The notes: a model not told the origin generated them from the letters alone. A stretch of 64,000 nucleotides of DNA from Pyxidicoccus trucidator (GCF_010894435.1 NZ_JAAIXZ010000004.1:234300-298299), one strand, 5' to 3'. Counted from the first letter of the stretch, positions 7,962 to 18,521 are shown. Numbers and translations: made by a program.

Positions 7962-9692
7962 TCACGGCAGCTTCGACAGGGCCTCCAGCGCCTTCTTCGC
8001 CTGCACCAGCCCGTGGCCGTAGCCCTCGTCGTAGCCCGCCGTGCCCAGGTCCAGCGCGGTGGTCAGCATGGCGGACCTCACCTGGCCCGGCGTGGCGGAC
8101 GGGCGGGCGCTGAACAGCAGCGCCGCCACCGCGCTCACGTGCGGCGTGGCCATGGAGGTGCCGGACATGTACGCGTAGTCCGTCGGCTCCACCTTGACGC
8201 GCACGCTGTACGTGAGCATCCCGTGCAGCACGGTGCTGCCGGCCTGGTTGACGGTGATGGCGGGCACCCAGTGGCCCCGCTGCGGCAGTGAGAGGATTTC
8301 CACGCCGCCCTCCGTCACCTCGTTGACGAAGATGACGGCCGTGGCCCCCTGCATCATCACGTTCACCATGGCCTGGTCGATGGGGACGCGGCCGGGGCGC
8401 ACGTAGGCGATGAAGCCGTTGCACGTGCTGCCCGCGCACGAGTCCTTCGTCTCCGCCCCGCCACAGTCCACCAGCGTGCGGTTTTGTGCGCCCGACGGCC
8501 CGTACAGCAGCGAGCGCGACAGCGGCTGCGTGTCGCGCACGTCCAGCGTGGAGAAGGCGCCGTGGCCGGTGGGGAAGGTGGACAGCACGTCCACGCCCGG
8601 GGCCACCAGCGCCAGCCCGTCGCCGCCAGCGGAGAAGTCCGCCCGCCGGTCCTGCGCGTCCACCGCGCCCACCGACAGCACGGATGGGTCCGACGCGGGG
8701 TAGGACACCAGCCTGCCGCCGTCGTTGCCCGACGCGGCCACCACCAGCATTCCGCTCTCGTACGCGGCCCGGAAGGCCTGCAGCGTGGTGCGCGACGCGA
8801 AGCCGCCACCCAGCGACAGCGAGGCCACCTTCGCGCCCTGGCTCGCGCAGTACTCCAGCGCCTCCAGCACCAGGCTCATCTGCGTGCGGCCGTGCACGTC
8901 CAGCACCCGGGCGATGACGAGCTGCGCCTCGGGCGCCACGCCCACCACGCCGCGCCCCGACACCAGCACGTTGCCGCCCCGTCCGCCCCCGCCCGGCCGC
9001 GCGGCGATGATGCCCGCCACGTGCGTGCCATGGCCGCTGCCCCACGCGCCGGGGCTGCCGTCACCCGGCGCGTCGTCACCGTCCAGGAAGTCGCGCCCGG
9101 CCACCACCGCGTCCTTCAGCTCCGGGTGCTGGAGGTCCAGGCCGCTGTCGATGATGCACACCTTCACGCCCCGGCCGGTGGCCTGCTCCGGCTCCGGCAG
9201 GCCGTCCCCGTTCGTGTCCCAGACCTCGTTCGCCTGCACCCGGCGCACCCCGTCGGTGTACTCGCCGGAGACGCTGCCCCGCGTCGCCGCGCCCGCGAAG
9301 GCCAGGGCGGGCAGCCGCGACGGCCCCAGCGAGTGCCACACCTGGTCCGGTTCGATGCTCTCCACGCGCGAGTCTTTCGCCAGCTCGTGGCGCTCCTGCT
9401 CCGTCAGGCGCGCGGCCACGGCGGGCACGCTGCTGTAGGTGGCCGTCACCCGGCCGCCCAGCCGGTGCACGCGCGAGGCAGCCGACACCCCGTCGTCCCG
9501 GTACCGGACGATGAAGGACTCGCGCCCGTCCGCGTCCCGTCCGCCCGGCACGTCCCCCAGGGCCTGGGGTGCGGCCTCCAGCATTCCGGCCGAGACACCA
9601 GGGCACGCGCCACCCTGGGCGTCCGTGTACGACGTGTTCTCCGGCGCGCATGCCACCATCGCCACGAGCCCGACGAATCCCCAGCGCTTCAT
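7962..9692 (-). CDS. Subtilisin-family serine protease (S8) with PA domain, lipoprotein
   Basis: 576 residues. Lipoprotein signal MKRWGFVGLVAMVAC, start supported by GGAAGGAG. Residues about 50-130 form an inhibitor I9-like propeptide (ESFIVRYRDDG, then VESIEPDQ). The catalytic triad is intact: Asp in CIIDSGLDLQHPEL, His in GHGTHVAGIIA, Ser in SGTSMATPHVSAVAAL; the oxyanion Asn is in VAASGNDGG. Between His and Ser lies a protease-associated (PA) insert of about 130 residues (YVRPGRVPIDQAMVNVM to WVPAITVNQAG). Expected role: secreted or surface-tethered broad-range endopeptidase, fitting a predatory lifestyle. Confidence 0.92.
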   Translation of the reverse strand: MKRWGFVGLVAMVACAPENTSYTDAQGGACPGVSAGMLEAAPQALGDVPGGRDADGRESFIVRYRDDGVSAASRVHRLGGRVTATYSSVPAVAARLTEQERHELAKDSRVESIEPDQVWHSLGPSRLPALAFAGAATRGSVSGEYTDGVRRVQANEVWDTNGDGLPEPEQATGRGVKVCIIDSGLDLQHPELKDAVVAGRDFLDGDDAPGDGSPGAWGSGHGTHVAGIIAARPGGGGRGGNVLVSGRGVVGVAPEAQLVIARVLDVHGRTQMSLVLEALEYCASQGAKVASLSLGGGFASRTTLQAFRAAYESGMLVVAASGNDGGRLVSYPASDPSVLSVGAVDAQDRRADFSAGGDGLALVAPGVDVLSTFPTGHGAFSTLDVRDTQPLSRSLLYGPSGAQNRTLVDCGGAETKDSCAGSTCNGFIAYVRPGRVPIDQAMVNVMMQGATAVIFVNEVTEGGVEILSLPQRGHWVPAITVNQAGSTVLHGMLTYSVRVKVEPTDYAYMSGTSMATPHVSAVAALLFSARPSATPGQVRSAMLTTALDLGTAGYDEGYGHGLVQAKKALEALSKLP

Positions 9693-10155
9693 GAGCCACT
9701 CCTTCCGTCACCGCCACCTGGCGACACCCACGCGCTTCAGGCAGGACTGCTCCCTGCCAGCCGAGCGCGCATGCCCTGAGGGAGTGCATCCCCTTCCGCC
9801 TCCGCAACGGCTTGCGGGAGGCTCCGCGTCGGGAGGTGCGCGGGTTCACATCGCGTGTGTTGGGGGCCGGAACCGGCGCTTCCGACCCTGGTTGCCCCCA
9901 GGGCACACCCCTCCGTTACCCCCATGGGCGCACATCCCGTCCGAGGGGGTGGGCCCGTGACTCACTCGTGGAAGCTCTCAACGACTTGAATCCCGGGACG
10001 TATTGGCCGTTTCACGGACAGTTGTGCCTCGGGGGTCTGACACCCTCCCCGGGGAACGACCTTTCTGTTCAGGTCGTCAGAGGTGTCCATTGGGAGGAAG
10101 TCCGGTCGGTTGCTTGATTCGCCCAGGGCCGGGTGCTTCGCTGCCAGGAGAAGCC
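9693..10155. other. Divergent intergenic region between protease and kinase genes
   Basis: A 463-base non-coding spacer that must carry the promoters of the minus-strand subtilase and the plus-strand kinase. Apart from the two ribosome-binding sites I see no clear promoter hexamers, operator dyads or terminators. Confidence 0.35.
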
Positions 10156-12690
10156 ATGAGCACCGCACCTACAGAGTCCCCACGCTTTCTCGGGCGTTAC
10201 GAGCTCGTCCACCCCCTGGGCCAGGGCGGCATGGGCGAGGTCTTCCTGGCGAAGATCAGCGGCGCGGCCGGCTTCGAGAAGCCGTGCATCGTCAAGACGA
10301 TTCTTCCAGCGCTGCTGAAGGACCGGCAGTTCCTGGACCGGTTCCATCACGAGGCCAAGGTGCTGGTGCACCTCGTCCACTCGTCGATTGCCCAGGTGTA
10401 CGACATGGGCGAGACGGACGGCACCTACTACATGGCGCTGGAGTACGTGGCCGGCGTGGACCTGGCGTACCTGCTGGAGCAGGCGCGGGCGCAGGGCGTA
10501 CAGGTGCCGGCGCCGGTGGCGCTGTTCCTCGGCCAGCGCATCGCCGAGGGGCTGGGCTACGCGCACCGCAAGACGGGGCCGGACGGCACGCCGCTGGGCA
10601 TCGTCCACCGCGACGTGTCCCCGCACAACGTCATGGTGTCGTACGACGGCGAGGTGAAGGTCATCGACTTCGGCCTCGCCAAGTCCGCGGCGCGCAGCAA
10701 GTACACGCTGCCGGCCACGGTGATGGGGAAGCTGGGGTACATGTCCCCGGAGCAGGTGCGCGCGGAGCCCCTGGACCACCGCAGCGACATCTACTCGTGC
10801 GGCGTGGTGGTGTGGGAGATGCTCGCGGGCCGCTCGCTGATTCCCCACGGGACGGTGGGGGAGATGATGGCCGCCATGTCGCAGCCGGTGGTGCCCGCGC
10901 TGCACGAGGCCCGGCCGGACGTGGACGCCGCGCTGGACGCCGTCGTGCGCCGCGCGCTGGAGGCGAAGCCGGACGGGCGCTATGCGCGCTCGGATGACCT
11001 GGCCCGCGCGCTCAACGGGGAATTGGTGCGCTCGGGCGCCGCGGTAGGCGCCGAGGAGGTGGGCCAGTTCGTCCGCACGCTGTGCCCTGAGGCCTTCGCC
11101 GCGCAGCGCAAGCTCGTCTCCAAGGTGAGCTCGTCCTCCAGCCACCACCGCACCCCCACGCCGGGCACCGGCACGGGCCAGTTCGGCACCGGCCCGCAGC
11201 CCGCCGCGCCCGAGGGCGACGTTTCCGGTTACGGCTCCACGGTGGTGCGCACCGCGAGCGACGTTCAGCCGACGAAGCCCCGCTCCGGCGGCGTGGCCCG
11301 CCCCGATGCCGTCTACGCGGAGGACGAGGAGACGGACACCGGGGCCACTTCGGTGCGCCAGCCTTCCGGCGGCCAGCCTTCTGGCGGCCAGCCTTCCGGC
11401 GCCGTGCTGGCCCCGCGCCCTGGCAGTGGTGGCCATGGTGCGCGCAAGCCGTCGCGCCCGGTGCCGGCGGTGGAGGTGGACGCGGATGCCGCGGATGCCG
11501 CGGAGGCCGCGGAGGCCGCGCTGGAGGAGCGCGCGGCCCGCCGGCGGCCCATGGGGTTGTACGCCGCCATCGCCGTGTTGCTGGTGATTGCCACCGCCGC
11601 CGTCACCGCGCTGTTCGTCCGCCAGCCGGCGGGCCCGGCGCCCGTGACGACCACGCCTGGGGCCACCGTGGCCACGGGGAAGGACGTCCAGGCTCCCGTC
11701 ACGGGCGCGCCGGGCGACAAGCCGGGCACGGTGGTCACGGGGACTGCCGCGACGGGGACTCCGGGCACGGAGACGGGGACTGTCGCGACGGGGACTCCGG
11801 GCACGGAGACGGGGACTGTCGCGGCGGCGACTCCGGGCACTTCACTGGCGGACGCCGGGGTGGCGAACACGACGGAGACGGCGGCGGTGCCGGCCGGTGG
11901 CCAGGGCACTCCGGCGGCGGCGGCCGTGCCGTCCGCAGGCAGCGTCGTCGCGGGCAGCGTGACGCCCGACAAGCCGGCGGCGACGGAGGACCCGCGCCCG
12001 GCTACGGCGAAGGCGCCCGGGAAGAAGAAGCCCGTCACCGCGCCGGCTCCCGCGCCGACGGTCCAGTATGTCTCCCCTGCGGCGGTGCTGCCGGTGGTCG
12101 AAGAGGACGGGAAGTACTACGTCGAGCGGGGACGGGGCGCGGGGCTGCGGCCGGGCATGGAGGTGCAGGTGTTGGGGTCTGCGAAGAATGGCCAGCGTCC
12201 CGTGCTCGGGCAGGCCACGGTGCAGGGGCTTCCCAAGGCGCTGCTGAAGAAGTTCCAGGGCAGGGTGTACCTGGATCTCGACCACGAGGTCCTCGGCTCC
12301 TCGGGTGATATCTACGTGCCCGTGATGGGGCGCCTGTCGGCCGCTCCCGGGAAGACCGAGGACACCGGGACGGAGACGGAGGAGGAGCAGGCCGACGAGG
12401 AGCCTGTGAAGCCCGAAAAGAAGGTCCTGTACGGCACTGCGTCGAGGCAGACGGGCTTTGCGAGCCTCACCGGCGCGGGCATCAAGGTCCGCAACCTGGG
12501 CACCACGCCGTGGACGCAGTGCACGGTGGTGAAGAACGGGCGCTATGCGGCCTGGCTCGGCAACGTCCAGCCCCACGAGGAGCGCTCGGTCGACAAGGAT
12601 CGTTTCAAGGTGAACGTGAAGTTCGACGTGGGTTCCAGCAAGGTGGGCGTCTTCTGCAACGAGGGTGAGCTCGTCGTGGAGCTGAGGTAG
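10156..12690 (+). CDS. Transmembrane Ser/Thr protein kinase (PKN type)
   Basis: 844 residues from the ATG at 10156 (ribosome-binding site AGGAG at 10146-10150). The kinase domain covers about 15-285: Gly loop GQGGMGEVF, Lys47 in VKTIL, Asp153 in HRDVSPHNV, Asp171 in IDFGLAKS, and the activation/APE region GYMSPEQV. A disordered Pro/Ser/Gly linker (with a QPSGG repeat) leads to one membrane helix at about 468-488 (LYAAIAVLLVIATAAVTALF), then a Thr/Gly/Ala-rich stretch and an exported beta-rich C-terminal region of about 180 residues. Topology puts the kinase in the cytoplasm and a sensor-like domain outside. All catalytic residues are present, so it should be active. Typical of the many eukaryotic-like kinases in myxobacteria; ligand and targets unknown. 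Confidence 0.92.
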   Translation: MSTAPTESPRFLGRYELVHPLGQGGMGEVFLAKISGAAGFEKPCIVKTILPALLKDRQFLDRFHHEAKVLVHLVHSSIAQVYDMGETDGTYYMALEYVAGVDLAYLLEQARAQGVQVPAPVALFLGQRIAEGLGYAHRKTGPDGTPLGIVHRDVSPHNVMVSYDGEVKVIDFGLAKSAARSKYTLPATVMGKLGYMSPEQVRAEPLDHRSDIYSCGVVVWEMLAGRSLIPHGTVGEMMAAMSQPVVPALHEARPDVDAALDAVVRRALEAKPDGRYARSDDLARALNGELVRSGAAVGAEEVGQFVRTLCPEAFAAQRKLVSKVSSSSSHHRTPTPGTGTGQFGTGPQPAAPEGDVSGYGSTVVRTASDVQPTKPRSGGVARPDAVYAEDEETDTGATSVRQPSGGQPSGGQPSGAVLAPRPGSGGHGARKPSRPVPAVEVDADAADAAEAAEAALEERAARRRPMGLYAAIAVLLVIATAAVTALFVRQPAGPAPVTTTPGATVATGKDVQAPVTGAPGDKPGTVVTGTAATGTPGTETGTVATGTPGTETGTVAAATPGTSLADAGVANTTETAAVPAGGQGTPAAAAVPSAGSVVAGSVTPDKPAATEDPRPATAKAPGKKKPVTAPAPAPTVQYVSPAAVLPVVEEDGKYYVERGRGAGLRPGMEVQVLGSAKNGQRPVLGQATVQGLPKALLKKFQGRVYLDLDHEVLGSSGDIYVPVMGRLSAAPGKTEDTGTETEEEQADEEPVKPEKKVLYGTASRQTGFASLTGAGIKVRNLGTTPWTQCTVVKNGRYAAWLGNVQPHEERSVDKDRFKVNVKFDVGSSKVGVFCNEGELVVELR
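11359..11403 (+). repeat. Three 15-bp tandem repeats in the kinase linker
   Basis: Units begin at 11359, 11374 and 11389 and encode QPSGG, QPSGG, QPSGA. They differ by one silent base and at the end of the last unit. Confidence 0.8.
11749..11820 (+). repeat. Two identical 36-bp tandem repeats in the kinase
   Basis: Units at 11749-11784 and 11785-11820 are base-for-base identical and encode ATGTPGTETGTV twice, just outside the membrane helix. The lack of divergence points to recent duplication. Confidence 0.85.
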
Positions 12691-12705
12691 CCGGGCTCCT
12701 CCGCC

Positions 12706-12732
12706 AGGGCCCGCCCGTCCCGCTCGGGCCCT
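12706..12732. terminator. Hairpin between kinase and RDD genes
   Basis: Perfect 8-bp inverted repeat agggcccg (12706-12713) / cgggccct (12725-12732), 11-base loop, followed by ttccctcactccc. It lies between convergent genes. Confidence 0.5.
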
Positions 12733-12736
12733 TCCC

Positions 12737-13408
12737 TCACTCCCCCAGGCGCTTCGCGGCCACGGGGCAGTCGGCCACCAGCGTCCGCACCGCCGGGTCG
12801 CCGCCGCGCGCGCTTCGTACCGCCCGGTCCAGCGAGCGCTGGCACCCCCACGTCATGTCCCTTGTGCCGTGGCAGCAGTGCCAGCCGGTCAGCGTCTTCC
12901 CCAGGTAGTCCAGCGTCTCCACCTTCGTGGGCGTGACGAGCAGCCACAGGGCTCCGGCCAGCACCGCCAGCCACGGGAGCTGCGCGGCCACGCCCTTCAG
13001 CCGCGGGCCCGCGCCCGGCTTCACCGGCTCGGCGTGCACGCCCAGCTTGTGGTCCAGGGGCCGCCGATGCAGCACCGCCGTCATCAGCAGCTCCAGCGGC
13101 GCGGTGAAGGCGCGCGCCAGTCCGACGGGCAGGCCTGGTGCTTGCTCGCCCCGAACCAGCCTCACGCCGGCCACCTGACGCCACAGCGTCCGGCCGGTGA
13201 GCGCGCCCACCACGGAAGCGACGAGCCACGCCAGCGCCATGGCGAGCAGCAGCAGTCCCGGCGTGCGCTCCACCTCCAGCGCTCGCAGCGCGGCCCAGCC
13301 CACCAGGGCCGCCGTCGTCAGGTCCAGCAGGTCCGCCAGCCAGAGGTTCCACTGGTACCGGGACTCGGGGGTCACCGAGTCCGTCGAGAACAACACCCCG
13401 TCGCTCAT
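12737..13408 (-). CDS. RDD-family membrane protein
   Basis: 223 residues starting at MSDGVLFSTD (13408), preceded by GAGGG. An RDD domain is visible: RYQWNLWLADLLDLTTAALV with the Arg-x-x-Asp pair, then a second helix (LLLLAMALAWLVASVVGALT) and TLWRQVAGVRLV, the usual post-helix motif. A third helix (LPWLAVLAGALWLLV) precedes a C-terminal segment with several cysteines (WHCCHGTRDMTWGCQ). RDD proteins are small inner-membrane proteins, some of them ion transporters; the role here is unknown. Confidence 0.82.
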   Translation of the reverse strand: MSDGVLFSTDSVTPESRYQWNLWLADLLDLTTAALVGWAALRALEVERTPGLLLLAMALAWLVASVVGALTGRTLWRQVAGVRLVRGEQAPGLPVGLARAFTAPLELLMTAVLHRRPLDHKLGVHAEPVKPGAGPRLKGVAAQLPWLAVLAGALWLLVTPTKVETLDYLGKTLTGWHCCHGTRDMTWGCQRSLDRAVRSARGGDPAVRTLVADCPVAAKRLGE

Positions 13409-14065
13409 CCACCCTCTTTTCGGGAGCGGCAGCATAGACCGGCCGGCCCGGTCGGGTTGAACGGACCTTCACGCGTGACGTGCGGGGAACATCCCCTCCG
13501 TTCGCCGCGCGCGCTTCGCGCTGACGCCCCCGCACCCTGGCGGGGCCTTGGTGGAGCGCGGCGGGTGCGCCGCCGCTCCGGCCTCGCCCCGCACCCGAGC
13601 GTCCCATGGGACCCGGGGCCGATGCCGGAGGGCCTGCAAGGGCCCACCCTCCCGCCCTCGACGGGAGGCCTGCCCATGGAGGCAGCCCCGGGTGAGCGAG
13701 ACGACGGGCGCCTTGTGACTCGCCAGGTTCGACCGCGGGACATGCCTCGTGTCGCCTTCCCGCAGTGGCGTCGGCGGGGCACGGCTCTCATCTTCAGCCC
13801 AGCGCGATGCGGCGAGGCCTCCGTCACCACCCGGGCCTCGTGACTGGAAGCGCGGTGGCCATGGCCAGAGGGAGTCGGGGGGACGCTCCCGACGTGGTGG
13901 GTGGTGGCGGACGAGGCGGCAGCGGCGGGAGAGGTTGGGGGGCATTCCGGGGATGGAGGTCGCTCCCCGCCGCTGCCGCCAAGGCTGTACCACTCAACGT
14001 TCCACCCTGGGTGAAACATACCGTGTTTGTCCTCATGGCCGGTTCTGCCGGACACTGGGGGGGAC
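13409..14065. other. Long divergent intergenic region
   Basis: 657 bases between the RDD gene (minus) and the hybrid kinase gene (plus). Open frames of up to 174 codons exist on the minus strand, but their Arg/Pro/Gly-rich translations have no ribosome-binding site and look like G+C-driven artefacts. I call the stretch non-coding. It should hold the kinase promoter; no consensus elements stand out. Confidence 0.4.
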
Positions 14066-17000
14066 ATGCACACGCCGGGGTACAGAAGCCGGGCCGGGTG
14101 GCGCCGGCTCGTCGGGCTTTTTTTCCTCGCGGGACTCGTCCTGGCGAGGCCGGGCATGGCCCTGGACCCGTCGCGCCGCGTCTCGCAGTTCAGCCAGGAC
14201 TCCTGGCGCAGTGACGACGGGCTTCCGCAGAACAGCCTGCTGTCGATGGCGCAGACGCGCGACGGCTACCTGTGGCTGGGCACGTGGGAGGGGCTGGTGC
14301 GCTTCGACGGGGCGCGCTTCCTCGTCTTCGACAAGCGCAACACGCCGGCGCTGCGCAACCACACCATCAAGGCGCTCGCGGAGGACGCGTCGGGCACGCT
14401 GTGGGTGGGCACCGAGAGCGGCCTGGTGGCGTACCGCGACGGCCGCTTCGAGCGGGCCCCGGGCGCGGCGGCGCCGCTGGACGGACCGAAGGTGGAGCGG
14501 TTGCTGGTGGGCGAGGGCGTGCTGTGGGTCGGCTCGTCCATCGGCCTGTGGCAGGTGCCGCTGAGCGGCGGCGGGGCGACGCGCCAGTACACCATGGAGA
14601 ACGGCCTGCCGAACCCGTACGTCACCGCGCTGACGCACGGCGAGGGCGGCGCGCTGTGGGTGGGCACGAAGGCGGGGCTGGCGCGGGTGACGGACGGAGA
14701 GGTGGAGCCGAGCCCCTTCGCCATTCCGGGACCGACGCCCCGGCCGGAGGTGATGGCGCTGAGCCGGGACTCCGCGGGCCTGCTGTGGGTGGCGACGCCC
14801 GTGGGCCTCATCTCCTGGAATGGGACGCTCGCCCGGCGCTACTCGACGGAGGATGGGCTGCCGGCGGCATACGTCACCGCGCTGTACACGGACCTCCAGG
14901 GCAACCTGTGGGTGGGCATGCGTCGCGGCGGCCTGGTGCGGCACAACGCGGAGGGCTTCAGTCCGCCGGTGCCCGGCACGGGGCTGATGGAGGCCGAGGT
15001 CCTGTCCCTGCTGGAGGACCGGGACGGGCACCTCTGGGTGGGCACGTACTCGGGGCTGTTCCGCCTGCGCGACGGGCCCTTCTCCACCTACGGGCTGCAG
15101 GAGGGGCTGGGCCAGGAGGGGACGGTCAGCGCGGTGATGGAGGACCGGCGCGGCACGCTGTGGGTGGGCACGGTGGGTGCCGGGCTGTACCGGCTGGAGC
15201 AAGGCACCTTCCGCCCGGTAGGCGCGGAAGAGGGGCTGCCGGAGAAGGTCATCCCCGCGATGCACGAGGCCCCCGACGGGACGCTGTGGGTGGCCACCGG
15301 CAGTGGCGTGTACCGGCATGACGGCACGCGCTTCACCCGGATGTCGCGCGAGCAGGGCGGGCCCCAGGAGGTGGTGACGGCCCTCCTGGTGGACTCGCGA
15401 GGCGATGCGTGGCTGGGGACGCAGACGACCCTGATTCACCTGCGCGACGGTGTCGCCACCGTGTACGGCCCGAAGCAGGGCATCACCCATCCCATCATCG
15501 TCATGGCCGAGGACCCGAAGGGCCGGGTGTGGTTCGGCACGGAGACGGGGCTGCTGCGCTGGGAGGAGGACAAGAAGGGCCTGCGCCGCTTCACGCAGAA
15601 GGACGGGCTGCCCGGAGACCTGGTGCTGGCGCTGCTGATGGACGAGGACGGCACGGTGTGGGTGGGCACGGAGACGGGGCTGGGGCGGTGGCGCGACGAC
15701 ACGTGGGCCCGCTTCACGGTGCAGCAGGGGCTGCACGACGACGCGGTGTTCAGCCTGGTGCCGGACGCCGACGGGCACCTGTGGATGAGCAGCAACAAGG
15801 GCGTGTCCCGCGTGTCGCGGCGCGAACTGGACGCCGTGGCCCGGGGCGACCCCGAGCACCCGCGCCTGAAGCCCGTGCACTTCGACCAGCGCGACGGCAT
15901 GCGCAGCGCGGAGTGCAACGGCAACACGCAGCCTTCCGGCTGGCGGGCGAAGGACGGGCGGCTGTGGTTCGCCAACTTCAGCGGCGCGATTGTGGTGGAC
16001 CCGGTGCGGGTGCGCGCCAGCCGCCAGTCGCCCGAGGTGCGGATTGAAGAGATACGGGTGCAGGGGCAGCCGGTGCCGGTGGAGGGCCGGGTGGAGCTGC
16101 CGCCGGGAGGCTCGCGGCTGGAAATCCGCTTCACGGCCTTCGCGCCGGTGGACGCGGCGCGGCTGCCCTTCCGCTACCGGCTGAAGGGCCATGACGACGG
16201 CTGGGTGAACACGGAAGTGCGGATGGCCACGTACACGGGGCTTCGTCCGGGCACCTACACCTTCGAGGTAGAGGCGGAGGCCCGCGACGGCTCGTGGTCT
16301 TCGCCGGTGACGCTGGAGGTGGTGCTGGAGCCGAAGCTCTGGCAGCGCACGGGCGTGTGGCTGCTGTTCGTGCTGGGGCTGGGGTTGCTGGGCATGAGTG
16401 CGTACCTGCTGCGCGTGGGGCAGTTGAAGGCGCGCGAGCGGTGGCTGGCGGAGCGGGTGCAGGACCGGACGCGGGCGCTGGCGCGGGCGAACGAGGAGCT
16501 GGAATCGCACATGCGCACGCTGCGGCAGACGCAGGCGCAGCTCGTCCAGGCGGGGAGGATGGCGGCGGTGGGGCAGCTCGCGGCGGGGGTGGGGCACGAA
16601 ATCAACAACCCGCTGGCGTACATCGTGTCCAACCTGGAGCACGCGAGCGAGGAGGCGGACCTGCTCTCGCGCGAGCTGACGGACGTGCGGGGCGCGGGGC
16701 CGAGGCTGCGTGAGGTGAGTCAGGCGCTGCGCGAGGCGTTGCACGGGGCGGACCGGGTGCGGCGCATCGTCCGGGACTTGAAGACCTTCTCGCGGCCGGA
16801 CGACGAGAAGCAGGGGCCGGTGGAGCTGCACGCGGTGCTGGACTCGGCGGCGAAGATTGCGATGGCCGAGCTGCGTCCGCGCGCGAAGCTGGTGAAGGAC
16901 TACGGCGACGTGCCGAGGGTGGAGGGCAACGAGGCGCGGCTGGCGCAGGTGTTCCTCAACCTGCTCATCAACGCGGCGCAGGCGCTGCCGGAGGGCCGGG

Positions 17001-18517
17001 CGGAGCAGAACGAGGTCCGGCTCGTCACGCGCGTGGCGCCGGATGGAATGGTGGTGGCGGAGGTGCGCGACACGGGCGTCGGCATTTCGCCGGAGTCGCT
17101 CGCGCGCATCTTCGACCCGTTCTACACGACGAAGCCGCTGGGCGTGGGCACGGGGCTGGGGCTGTCGCTGTGCCATGCGTACGTGACGGCGATGGGCGGC
17201 AACATCACCGTGGAGAGCGAGCCGGGGCAGGGCGCGGTGTTCCGCGTGACGCTGAAGCGCGCGGCCCGTGAGTCGGGGGCCATGCCCGCGCTGCCCACGC
17301 AGGAGTGGCGTGGCCCGCGCGAGCCCGGGGCAGTGCAGGCCCAGGGAGGCACCCGCGAGCCGAGGCCGATGCCCACGGTGCAGGAGTGGGGCCCGGCGCG
17401 CGATTTGATGTCGACGCCCGCCGTGCAGCCACAGGGCACGGGCCGGATATCCATGTCGACGCCCACCGTGCAGCCACAGGGCACGGGCCGGATATCCATG
17501 TCGACGCCCACCGTGCAGCCACAGGGCACGGGCCGGATATCCATGTCGACGCCTACCGTGCAGCCACAGGGCACGGGCCGGATATCCATGTCGACGCCCG
17601 CGATACCGGTGAATGAGCGGGGTGGCGCGGTGCTCCCGGGTGCGGAGACGGCGCGCACGTCGGGTCCGGCGGCGTTGCACCCGGAGGCGGTACCTCCGGG
17701 CGTGGCGTCCCGCTCGCAGGCGGATGGGGCGCGGGTCGGCCTGCCGGTCACCGCCGTTCCAACGGGTGGCCTGGAAGCAGGGGTGGCCCCGCGAGGTCCG
17801 GAAGGAACGTTCGTTCCGGCGAGCAGTGCGGAGGCGAGGTCTGCCCCGCGAAGCCCGGAAGGAACGTTCGTTCCAGCGAGCAGCACGGAGGGCCGGGCGC
17901 CGCCCCGGGAGCCGGAAGGAACGTTCGTTCCACCTGGCAGCCCGGGCCCATCGCAGCTCACGTCGAGAAGCCAGGCGCCCGTGGCTGCCCCCGTGGCCGT
18001 GGCGGCTCAAGCCAGCGAGCCGTCCCGGGCCGTTGAAGCCAGCACCCCTGCCGCGAAGCCGCAGGCACTCGGAGAGGAAGCCGGTGCGCAGGCGCACGAC
18101 GAGAGCACGGTGCCCGTGCGTGGACGGGTGCTGGTGGTGGACGACGATGCGCTGGTGAGCGGAGCCATCCGCCGCACGCTGTCGCGCGAGAACGACGTCG
18201 AGGTGCTGGTGAGCGCACGGCAGGCGCTGGCGCAGCTGAGCGCGCCGGAGCTGCGCTACGACGTGGTGCTCTGCGACCTGATGATGCCGGAGATGACCGG
18301 CATGGACCTGTTCGAGGCGCTCCAGAAGTCGGCACCAAGGGTGGCGGAGCGGGTGGTCTTCATCACCGGAGGGGCCTTCACCCCGGCGGCACGCACGTTC
18401 CTGGACCGGGTGGAGAACCCCCGGGTGGAGAAGCCCTTCGACCCGGAGGCACTGCGCACGCTGATCCGCGCCGAGGTGGCCCGCGTGCGCCGCGCGGCCT
18501 CCGAGCGGGCCGCATAG
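14066..18517 (+). CDS. Hybrid sensor histidine kinase with two-component-regulator propeller
   Basis: 1483 residues from the ATG at 14066 (GGGGGGG five bases before the start). Signal-like helix at the N-terminus, then about 14 regulator-propeller repeats with the W-V/L-G-T core ([24 protein letters not shown]), a Y_Y_Y domain ([13 protein letters not shown]), one membrane helix near 760-783 ([20 protein letters not shown]), a coiled coil, and a HisKA/HATPase core with phospho-acceptor His844 in [11 protein letters not shown] and N/G boxes ([29 protein letters not shown]). A disordered repeat linker of about 270 residues follows, then a receiver domain with Asp1404 in [11 protein letters not shown]. 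The propeller is predicted outside the cytoplasm, as in Bacteroides polysaccharide sensors (HTCS), but this protein ends in a receiver and no DNA-binding domain. Partner regulator not seen nearby. Confidence 0.92.
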   Translation: MHTPGYRSRAGWRRLVGLFFLAGLVLARPGMALDPSRRVSQFSQDSWRSDDGLPQNSLLSMAQTRDGYLWLGTWEGLVRFDGARFLVFDKRNTPALRNHTIKALAEDASGTLWVGTESGLVAYRDGRFERAPGAAAPLDGPKVERLLVGEGVLWVGSSIGLWQVPLSGGGATRQYTMENGLPNPYVTALTHGEGGALWVGTKAGLARVTDGEVEPSPFAIPGPTPRPEVMALSRDSAGLLWVATPVGLISWNGTLARRYSTEDGLPAAYVTALYTDLQGNLWVGMRRGGLVRHNAEGFSPPVPGTGLMEAEVLSLLEDRDGHLWVGTYSGLFRLRDGPFSTYGLQEGLGQEGTVSAVMEDRRGTLWVGTVGAGLYRLEQGTFRPVGAEEGLPEKVIPAMHEAPDGTLWVATGSGVYRHDGTRFTRMSREQGGPQEVVTALLVDSRGDAWLGTQTTLIHLRDGVATVYGPKQGITHPIIVMAEDPKGRVWFGTETGLLRWEEDKKGLRRFTQKDGLPGDLVLALLMDEDGTVWVGTETGLGRWRDDTWARFTVQQGLHDDAVFSLVPDADGHLWMSSNKGVSRVSRRELDAVARGDPEHPRLKPVHFDQRDGMRSAECNGNTQPSGWRAKDGRLWFANFSGAIVVDPVRVRASRQSPEVRIEEIRVQGQPVPVEGRVELPPGGSRLEIRFTAFAPVDAARLPFRYRLKGHDDGWVNTEVRMATYTGLRPGTYTFEVEAEARDGSWSSPVTLEVVLEPKLWQRTGVWLLFVLGLGLLGMSAYLLRVGQLKARERWLAERVQDRTRALARANEELESHMRTLRQTQAQLVQAGRMAAVGQLAAGVGHEINNPLAYIVSNLEHASEEADLLSRELTDVRGAGPRLREVSQALREALHGADRVRRIVRDLKTFSRPDDEKQGPVELHAVLDSAAKIAMAELRPRAKLVKDYGDVPRVEGNEARLAQVFLNLLINAAQALPEGRAEQNEVRLVTRVAPDGMVVAEVRDTGVGISPESLARIFDPFYTTKPLGVGTGLGLSLCHAYVTAMGGNITVESEPGQGAVFRVTLKRAARESGAMPALPTQEWRGPREPGAVQAQGGTREPRPMPTVQEWGPARDLMSTPAVQPQGTGRISMSTPTVQPQGTGRISMSTPTVQPQGTGRISMSTPTVQPQGTGRISMSTPAIPVNERGGAVLPGAETARTSGPAALHPEAVPPGVASRSQADGARVGLPVTAVPTGGLEAGVAPRGPEGTFVPASSAEARSAPRSPEGTFVPASSTEGRAPPREPEGTFVPPGSPGPSQLTSRSQAPVAAPVAVAAQASEPSRAVEASTPAAKPQALGEEAGAQAHDESTVPVRGRVLVVDDDALVSGAIRRTLSRENDVEVLVSARQALAQLSAPELRYDVVLCDLMMPEMTGMDLFEALQKSAPRVAERVVFITGGAFTPAARTFLDRVENPRVEKPFDPEALRTLIRAEVARVRRAASERAA
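17408..17587 (+). repeat. Four 45-bp tandem repeats in the hybrid kinase linker
   Basis: Units start at 17408, 17453, 17498 and 17543; each encodes MSTP(T/A)[10 protein letters not shown]. The units are almost identical at the base level and a partial fifth copy (MSTPA) follows at 17588. Unit number could vary between strains. Confidence 0.9.
17801..17931 (+). repeat. Three repeats spaced 57 bp apart, each with a 14-base dyad
   Basis: The 14-base word ggaacgttcgttcc, a near-palindrome (ggaacg-tt-cgttcc), occurs at 17804-17817, 17861-17874 and 17918-17931, exactly 57 bases apart each time. It encodes the EGTFVP part of an imperfect 19-residue repeat in the linker between the kinase core and the receiver domain. 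Confidence 0.85.
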
Positions 18518-18521
18518 TCAC

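Noticed and set aside
13469-13993. A 174-codon minus-strand frame in the 13.4-14.0 kb spacer
   Set aside because: No ribosome-binding site, Pro/Arg-rich translation, no similarity recognised.
17408-17587. The 45-bp tandem repeats as a CRISPR array
   Set aside because: There are no spacers between units and all units are in frame within a gene.
14033-18097. A 1354-codon open frame on the strand opposite the hybrid kinase
   Set aside because: Arg/His/Pro-rich shadow of the kinase gene, with no ribosome-binding site and no domain; the plus-strand protein has many recognisable domains.
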